From: Exiguobacterium acetylicum
GTDB lineage: Bacteria; Bacillota; Bacilli; Exiguobacteriales; Exiguobacteriaceae
Reading direction: 5' to 3'
DNA length: 64,000 nt
Assembly: GCF_019890935.1 (NCBI RefSeq)
Contig: NZ_CP082333.1
Coordinates: 1,142,001 to 1,206,000, forward strand
The notes below the pieces were generated by a model. That model was not told where the DNA came from and ran no database searches. It was given only the letters and a program-made list of their open reading frames with translations. A program made the position numbers and the translations under genes. Numbering within the stretch: the stretch's first letter is position 1; each line of letters opens with the position of its first letter. This document shows positions 63,250 through 64,000 of the stretch, one piece after another.

Positions 63250-64000
63250 ACGGACAATACTTCACTCGTGAACGTCTCTTCGATTTCACGGGATTCTCCG
63301 TAGACCTCGATGACGAGTGGCTCGAGCGTAGGTGTCCGTCGCGTGATGATGACTTGATTTCGGGATGCATGGACGTCGAGCGTCTCATTTTTCCAGTTTA
63401 TCGAAAAGTTGAGACTACTCCATGCCTTCGGTAACATCGGTGAGATACGCAACTTGCCACCTGTCATTCGGACACCACCGAAACCATTGACGACTGCTTG
63501 CCAGATGCCACCAAGCGATGCCGCGTGGATCCCGGCGTCCGACGTCTTCATGTTCGGTCCGAGGTCGATCTCCGATGCGCGGCGGAACAAGTCGTACGCA
63601 AGTTCTTGATCACCGAGATCCGATGCAAGTACGCTGTGCGTCGAAAGGGAGAGTGACGAATCGTGTAAGGTCTTTGGCTCATAATACTCCCAGTTGGCAC
63701 GCTTGACGTCAGCCGTGAACAGGTCCTCGAGTAAATACATCAAAATCATGACGTCAGCTTGTTTCGAGACTTGGATCTCGTTCACTTGTTCCAGGTTGTA
63801 GTCATAGAACATCGAACCGACATTCTGCTGATTCTTATACTTCGTCAGGTCGATGATCTCTTTCTCCAGATACGTATCGTCCTGTGGCAAGACGCCATCC
63901 TCACGGACTTGTGGCAAGTAGATTAAATCGAGCACGTGGCGGAAACGCTCCTCAGCCTTCCCTAGATCAAGCTTTTCGTCCAACTGCTCATACAGTTCAG
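63246..64000 (-). CDS. GH65 glycosyl hydrolase/phosphorylase, C-terminal part (truncated by window end)
   Basis: 251 codons are visible; the 5' part lies beyond the right edge, and the frame is open to base 64000. KQADVMILMYLL, YYEPKTLHDSSLSLSTHSVLASDLGD and KTSDAGIHAASLGGIWQAVVNGFGGVR are GH65 hallmarks, near the phosphate-binding region of maltose/trehalose/kojibiose phosphorylases. The catalytic acid lies outside. Coupled to GH32 by a 4-base overlap. The substrate cannot be read from this part. Confidence 0.85.
   Translation of the reverse strand, partial: ELYEQLDEKLDLGKAEERFRHVLDLIYLPQVREDGVLPQDDTYLEKEIIDLTKYKNQQNVGSMFYDYNLEQVNEIQVSKQADVMILMYLLEDLFTADVKRANWEYYEPKTLHDSSLSLSTHSVLASDLGDQELAYDLFRRASEIDLGPNMKTSDAGIHAASLGGIWQAVVNGFGGVRMTGGKLRISPMLPKAWSSLNFSINWKNETLDVHASRNQVIITRRTPTLEPLVIEVYGESREIEETFTSEVLSV

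Overview
The window reads as a continuous stretch of chromosome from a low-to-moderate GC Firmicute of class Bacilli. Strong AGGAGG ribosome sites, GTG/TTG starts, type-A promoters and Bacillus-like gene blocks support this. These blocks are hflX-ynbB-glnR-glnA, lexA|yneA-yneB-ynzC-tkt-yneF, and ccdA-ccdC|yneK with acnA further along. Gene content and codon use fit Exiguobacterium best, but that genus call is inference. I see no rRNA, tRNA, CRISPR array, insertion sequence or prophage.

Layout. 1-3.7 kb: nitrogen regulation (end of hflX, a PLP lyase, GlnR and glutamine synthetase behind a GlnR/TnrA box). 3.7-5.2 kb: a ferredoxin-like/acetyltransferase pair, then an AT-rich patch with a broken ORF and two tiny genes. 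5.2-11.1 kb: an AzlCD exporter and a glycerol/dihydroxyacetone block (dhaKLM, glpK, glpF with a cre site). 11.2-16.6 kb: the SOS module (lexA, yneA, yneB, three SOS boxes) followed by ynzC, transketolase and yneF. 16.6-21.1 kb: a heterodimeric ABC exporter and a secreted SH3b/3D cell-wall protein. 21.4-28.3 kb: a Spo0E-like phosphatase, CcdA/CcdC, a VOC-S66 peptidase fusion, and an NsrR-like regulator divergent from a heme-less flavohaemoglobin relative. 28.3-31.5 kb: an MFS exporter behind a leader-peptide attenuator, and release factor 3. 31.6-38 kb: stress proteins, a metallo-hydrolase, a purine-type permease with a LysR regulator, RtcB and a lipoprotein. 38-49.5 kb: aconitase, a tandem AAA protein, a thioesterase, a VanY-type carboxypeptidase, PlsY, a DeoR-type regulator, CutC and a DUF975 membrane protein. 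49.5-59 kb: a YkwC-like dehydrogenase, a BmrA-like ABC exporter, an orphan histidine kinase next to a GAF-GGDEF-EAL protein, and DUF4003, DUF1836 and hemolysin III proteins. 59-64 kb: PepF, RpiA, a small membrane protein, and a GH32/GH65 sugar operon that runs off the right edge behind a perfect 56-bp palindrome.

The most unusual region is 26.8-28.3 kb. The regulator aligns with NsrR but has none of the three iron-sulfur cysteines. Its divergent partner aligns residue for residue with the flavohaemoglobin globin domain but has lost the proximal haem histidine, the CD1 phenylalanine and the whole FAD domain. Second is the MFS leader (29.57-29.81 kb), which has a promoter, a 25-codon leader peptide, an upstream hairpin and an intrinsic terminator. 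Also notable are a VOC-S66 fusion, a UACG hairpin between the Shine-Dalgarno and start codon downstream of lexA, and three sigma-B-like promoters on stress-type genes.
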